Below are positions 39,867 through 43,348 of a stretch of 43,348 nucleotides of DNA, one piece after another. The notes under the pieces were generated by a model. That model saw only the letters and a list, made by a program, of their open reading frames with translations. It made no database searches and had not been told where the DNA came from. Origin of the DNA: Gemmatimonadota bacterium (lineage in GTDB: Bacteria; Gemmatimonadota; Gemmatimonadetes; Palauibacterales; KS3-K002); NCBI GenBank assembly GCA_020344015.1, contig CP070812.1, positions 2,556,197 through 2,599,544 on the forward strand. The letters run 5' to 3'. The stretch's first letter is position 1. Each line of letters starts with the position of its first letter. A program made the position numbers and the translations under genes.

Positions 39867-41234
39867 TCACTCGAGCATCAGGTCGATAGCGTCCTGCGCC
39901 TGGTTGATCAGCGCCTGCGCCTCGTCGGGGCCCAACCATCCGCGACGCTCGTAAAGTTCCAGATGGTGGATTAAGGTGCTCAGAGCCTTAGCAGCCTGCT
40001 TCGGCTTGTTACGCTCGAATTTCCGCTGCGCTATGCCGACATGGACCAGCAGTCTTTGAGCCCGCCACCGTTGCAGCGAGCCGTTGGTGAATGCGTCCGT
40101 TATGCCGGTCTCGAGGTCCTCTAGCAACTCGGGAACGGTCGAAGCGCCGCCACCCCCGTTCTCGACGGCCCAGAGAGCCGCGTGACGATCGCCGGCCTCG
40201 GTGAGCGCGAAGCCGGCTATCAGGCCACTGCCGCTTATGTCACGGGCGTGACTCTCTGTGCCGCCCAGCGTCCCGAGATCATAGGTCCCATTCCCGTTCG
40301 CCCAGAGCGTGGCGCGCGTCTGTAGCGACCCGTTCTCGCTGTCGCCGACGACCAAGCCATCGTCGGTGACCTCATACGCCTCACCGTCGGGGCCACCCAG
40401 CGTCCCCAGGTCATGGAGATCGCCGTCCCAGTAGAACGGCCGTCTCTGTTCTTGAACGTCGTGCGCCCAACCGACGACCCGAGACAGCTCGTTGATTCCG
40501 AAGCCCTCGCTCGCCGAGCCGCCCAACGTACCCAGGTCCAGAATCGGGTTCTGGGGCACCCAGAGTACGGCACGACTCGTCTGGTCGGTCAACGTCGACT
40601 TCCCGGCCACCCTACCGTCTTCGTTGATGTCGAGGGCGCGGCTGGCCTTGCCTCCCAGGCTGCCAAGCAGAACTGGGTTGGTGGGTGTTGTCCAGACGAA
40701 CGCGTTATAGTTGCCCGATGTGCTCAGCGCCATGCCGACGATCTCGCCGACATCGTTCACTTCGAAGCAGTAGCTCGAGTTGTGCTGCGTGGGGGGCGCG
40801 ATACTCTGCATCCCGCCCTCCGCGGTCCAGAAGAAGCCGCGGATGCCTTCCCCGCTCTTGATGCCCCAGCCGACCACCATGCCTGTGTTGTTCAGGCCTT
40901 CCGCGATGCTGTACATCCAGTCGGGCCCACTGATGTCCTGCATCCCAGCGGCCTCCGTCCACAGGAAGGCGTGCTGGGCACCGCTCGCAGTCAGGCTCAC
41001 ACCCACGACCCAGCCGTTGTCGTTCACACCGTAGGCCTCGCTCCAGGTCCCGCCCAACGTGCCCAAGTCCTGGATCGAATAGGTCCCCTTCACCACCGCC
41101 ATCGGTGCCGTCAGCCAGTCCTGGTCACCCAGCGGCCCGCGGGACGAGTCGGGGGCCGTGGGCATCTCGGAGCAGCCCGCGATCAGACCGAACGACGCAA
41201 TTATCAGGAAGCTTCGAGACAAGGCGCGGATCAT
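39867..41234 (-). CDS. HAF-repeat lipoprotein with C-terminal FIMAH-like domain
   Basis: A 455-aa lipoprotein; the signal ends in LIAGC (lipobox). The mature part carries about seven HAF repeats, the 'DLGTLGG...A..IN..G.VVG.......AFLW' unit (for example IQDLGTLGGTWSEAYGVND and LDLGTLGGSASEGFGINE), which should form a beta-propeller-like fold. The C-terminal 85 residues are helical (TGITDAFTNGSLQRW, then AAKALSTLIHHLEL and DEAQALINQAQDAIDLM) and resemble FIMAH domains. ATG at 41234 has GGAGG 5 nt upstream; a longer frame to 41321 lacks a site. Function is unknown; surface binding is possible. Confidence 0.87.
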   Translation of the reverse strand: MIRALSRSFLIIASFGLIAGCSEMPTAPDSSRGPLGDQDWLTAPMAVVKGTYSIQDLGTLGGTWSEAYGVNDNGWVVGVSLTASGAQHAFLWTEAAGMQDISGPDWMYSIAEGLNNTGMVVGWGIKSGEGIRGFFWTAEGGMQSIAPPTQHNSSYCFEVNDVGEIVGMALSTSGNYNAFVWTTPTNPVLLGSLGGKASRALDINEDGRVAGKSTLTDQTSRAVLWVPQNPILDLGTLGGSASEGFGINELSRVVGWAHDVQEQRRPFYWDGDLHDLGTLGGPDGEAYEVTDDGLVVGDSENGSLQTRATLWANGNGTYDLGTLGGTESHARDISGSGLIAGFALTEAGDRHAALWAVENGGGGASTVPELLEDLETGITDAFTNGSLQRWRAQRLLVHVGIAQRKFERNKPKQAAKALSTLIHHLELYERRGWLGPDEAQALINQAQDAIDLMLE

Positions 41235-41359
41235 CTCCACCTCCGGTGACTGTGCCAGCGGGATTCGACGGGATCGAAGCCGCCGGCACCGCACCCTGTC
41301 TGCGGGCCGGATGCACGGCAAGCGGCGGATGGAAGGGCAATAACGGTGCCAGCTAAAGC

Positions 41360-41498
41360 GGTAACCGGAAGTGTAACCTCGTTGCCTGGTTACAGTTCCA
41401 GGTTACCGATACGTACCGGCTGATTCCCGCCAAATCTACCGAAATCCTGCCGAGCCCTCGGTCGGTTTGTCCGTTTGGACCGTTACCAATTCGTAACG
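41360..41498. promoter_or_regulatory. Cluster of GTTAC/GTAAC half-sites upstream of the HAF gene
   Basis: Six GTTAC or GTAAC copies in 139 bp: GGTAACC (41360-41366), GTAACC (41373-41378), GGTTAC (41388-41393), GGTTACC (41401-41407), CGTTAC (41481-41486) and GTAACG (41493-41498). The last two form a perfect dyad with a 6-bp spacer. The spacing suggests an operator array for the HAF-repeat gene. The rest of the gap between 41235 and 41578 holds nothing recognisable except the terminator. Confidence 0.4.
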
Positions 41499-41527
41499 CC
41501 CCCTGACCCCGGCGTCGGGAAAAGCAA

Positions 41528-41553
41528 AGGGCGCGGTTCCCAGCCCGCGCCCT
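41528..41553 (-). terminator. Rho-independent terminator of the S9 peptidase gene
   Basis: Perfect 9-bp stem AGGGCGCGG / CCGCGCCCT with an 8-nt loop, followed on the minus strand by TTTGCTTTTCCC. It lies 25 bp after the S9 peptidase stop. The stem shares the 11-mer AAAGGGCGCGG with the terminator at 39811, so they look like members of a genome-wide terminator family. Confidence 0.8.
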
Positions 41554-41578
41554 GCCACAACCGGATGGTTACGCCGAA

Positions 41579-43348
41579 CTACCGATGAACGTCCGCGGCC
41601 GAGGTCACCGACTCGAACTCCTCGTCGCCGGGAGCCATCTCCCAGACGTAGTCTCGCTCCATAACCCAACGCTCGAACCAGTCCAACTCGACGTTGACCT
41701 TGAACAGGCGGTGCCGCAGCTCGCGCCAACCGTGTCCGGCGCGCGGCGCGACGTAGAGATGTGTGGGAACGCCGTTCGCCTTCAATGCGCGGTGGATCTC
41801 TACCGATTGCGGCATCGGCACGCGAGCATCATTCTGACCGACGAGGAATATGGTGGGCGTGGTGACCTTCGACACATCGCTCAACGGCGAGTTCTCCCAG
41901 TAGACGTCTATCGGCGCGTCGTCTTCCCACGGCGTACCACCGAACCACGGGGTCCGATAGATTCGCACATCGCTCTGCCCGTACATCGAGACCCAGTTCG
42001 ACGCGCCGGCCCCGGAGGACGCCGCTTTGAAGCGGTCTGTGAAGGTGATGATCTTGTTGGTCATGTGGCCGCCGGCGCTCCAGCCCATCTTCGCCATGCG
42101 CTCGCCGTCCACGAGACCTTGCTCGATCAGGTAGTCCACCCCTGTCATCACATCGAGGTGTGCGTTCTGGTAGTAGTGGCCCACCATGTCACGCAGGAAG
42201 TCGTCGCCATAGCCGGTGCTGCCCCGGTAGTTGGGCTGGAACACGAAGTAACCGAGCGCGGCGAGCTTCTGCACATAGTCGCCCGATGAGCCGAACCCGA
42301 ACTTGTCGGACGAGGCCGGACCTCCGTGTGTCTGGACGACCAGCGGGTACCGCTGCCCTTCCTGGTAGTCCAGTGGGTAAAAGAGCAGCCCCTCGACGGT
42401 CACGCCGTCCGCAGCCGTCCACTGGATCGCTTCCTGCCGTGGTAGCTCGAAGTTCTCGGCCAGGTAGTCGAACACATGCGTGATCCGCACGGGTCGCGCA
42501 CGGCGCCGCTCATCCAGGCGCCAAACGTCACCGGGGTTCGTCCGCTCCGAGATCGAGAAGACGTGCCGCCTGAGACCCGAGTAGTAGCGCCAGTTCGAGA
42601 GCGCGTGATCGCCCTCGGTGAGCTGCTGGTACGCACCGCTCGACACTTCCAGGCGGAAGAGTTCGCGCCGTACGCCGGTGTTCGCCAGGAAGTAGATGTA
42701 TCGCCCGTCCGCGGACCAGGCGGCTTCATTGATCTCGTACGCGAAACCGGGGATGAGTTCCCGCGGATCGCCGCCTGCCGTCGGCACGATGAACAGGTTG
42801 TCATTGTAGTAGAAGTCGAACTCGGCGTTCGCCGACATGACAAACAGCACCCAGGCCTCGTCCGGCGACAGCTTTTCCCCGAACTCCGGGACGGAGTTGT
42901 GGGTCAGCTGCCGGCTCTCCCTGGAGCCGAGGTCCATTACCCAGAGCTCGCTTTCGCCCGAGTCATCGAACAGGGGCGACGGTCCCCGGCGATAGACGAC
43001 CATGTCACCGTCCCGTGACAGCTCGTACGAGAGGATCGAGTACTCCCCCTCGGTCACTCGCTCTTCCTCGCCCAACTCGACGGAGACGCGCCAGAGGTGC
43101 GTGTGACGGTAGTCCTCGTCGAAGGCGTAGACGTCGTTCCTCTTCTCCTCGCGTGCCTTCGCCTCCTCGGACTTATCGTCGGTCGCGCGGAAGTAGATCC
43201 AGGCACCGTCCGGCGACCACGAGATCTCGGAGACTTCCGTCGCGTGATCCGTCAGGCGGTAGTCTTCACCGCCGGCAACCGTCAGCAGGTAGATCTGGTT
43301 CTCATCGTCGTCGCCCCGCTCCCTCAAGAAGGCAATGAGCTTGCCGTC
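41579..43348 (-). CDS. S9-family prolyl oligopeptidase, N-terminus cut by window edge
   Basis: The 589 C-terminal residues of a serine peptidase of the DPP-IV/acylaminoacyl peptidase group; the start codon lies beyond 43348 and the frame stays open to the edge. The N-terminal part has beta-propeller TolB-like repeats (SWSPDGAWIYF, AAWSADGRYIYF). The C-terminal alpha/beta-hydrolase shows the nucleophile GWSAGGH, the acid in VGQNDARVP and the His in APRAGHGWRE. The family is usually exported and degrades peptides, fitting a bacterium with SusCD uptake; no signal is visible because the N-terminus is missing. A terminator follows. Confidence 0.92.
   Translation of the reverse strand, partial: DGKLIAFLRERGDDDENQIYLLTVAGGEDYRLTDHATEVSEISWSPDGAWIYFRATDDKSEEAKAREEKRNDVYAFDEDYRHTHLWRVSVELGEEERVTEGEYSILSYELSRDGDMVVYRRGPSPLFDDSGESELWVMDLGSRESRQLTHNSVPEFGEKLSPDEAWVLFVMSANAEFDFYYNDNLFIVPTAGGDPRELIPGFAYEINEAAWSADGRYIYFLANTGVRRELFRLEVSSGAYQQLTEGDHALSNWRYYSGLRRHVFSISERTNPGDVWRLDERRRARPVRITHVFDYLAENFELPRQEAIQWTAADGVTVEGLLFYPLDYQEGQRYPLVVQTHGGPASSDKFGFGSSGDYVQKLAALGYFVFQPNYRGSTGYGDDFLRDMVGHYYQNAHLDVMTGVDYLIEQGLVDGERMAKMGWSAGGHMTNKIITFTDRFKAASSGAGASNWVSMYGQSDVRIYRTPWFGGTPWEDDAPIDVYWENSPLSDVSKVTTPTIFLVGQNDARVPMPQSVEIHRALKANGVPTHLYVAPRAGHGWRELRHRLFKVNVELDWFERWVMERDYVWEMAPGDEEFESVTSAADVHR

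Overview
The window comes from a GC-rich bacterium. A SusC/SusD outer-membrane pair, a HAF-repeat lipoprotein, an S9 peptidase, a Sec-type (clade II-like) nitrous oxide reductase and a small lipoprotein resembling a TonB plug together suggest Gemmatimonadota or a relative in the FCB group. That placement is inference; no rRNA or tRNA gene is visible. Most genes sit in tightly packed operons with 1-4 bp stop/start overlaps, and GTG and TTG starts are common.

Layout. (1) 1-3528, minus strand: a TetR regulator with a palindromic operator, then had, oah (bamA) and an SDR dehydrogenase. Had and Oah catalyse the ring-modifying and ring-opening steps of anaerobic benzoyl-CoA degradation. (2) 3529-4307: a lower-GC non-coding stretch with a 60-nt hairpin. 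(3) 4308-9212, plus strand: susC-susD closed by a strong terminator. (4) 9254-10189: two small envelope proteins on the minus strand. (5) 10298-25640, minus strand: one long operon. In transcription order it reads korA, korB, an unknown 339-residue protein, rnfB, a giant pyruvate:ferredoxin oxidoreductase with its own C-terminal ferredoxin, rnfC, rnfD, rnfG, rnfE, rnfA, a 44-residue NqrM-like protein and apbE. (6) 25904-32944, minus strand: an N2O-respiration operon of an NsrR-like Rrf2 regulator, a lipoprotein cytochrome c, nosZ, a small helical exported protein, a NosB-like membrane protein, nosD, nosF and nosY. (7) 33134-36602: a membrane protein, a methyltransferase, an AmrS-type radical SAM enzyme and a glycosyltransferase. 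(8) 36853-39838, plus strand: the archaeal-type trio HMG-CoA synthase, thiolase and DUF35 protein, plus a 61-residue protein. (9) 39867-43348, minus strand: a HAF-repeat lipoprotein and an S9 peptidase cut by the window edge.

Working together (inference): 2-oxoacid oxidation by KOR and POR would give reduced ferredoxin. Rnf would pass those electrons to NAD+ while pumping ions, or run backwards to make low-potential ferredoxin, for example for a benzoyl-CoA reductase. NosZ would serve as a terminal electron sink. The strongest novelty is the interleaving of both oxidoreductases with the Rnf genes: rnfB is parted from rnfCDGEA by the giant POR and overlaps its start codon. The POR also carries a ferredoxin domain on an Ala/Pro linker. 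A second theme is three different short-period repeat arrays (one of hexamers, two of exactly seven heptamers), each lying in a spacer inside an operon.
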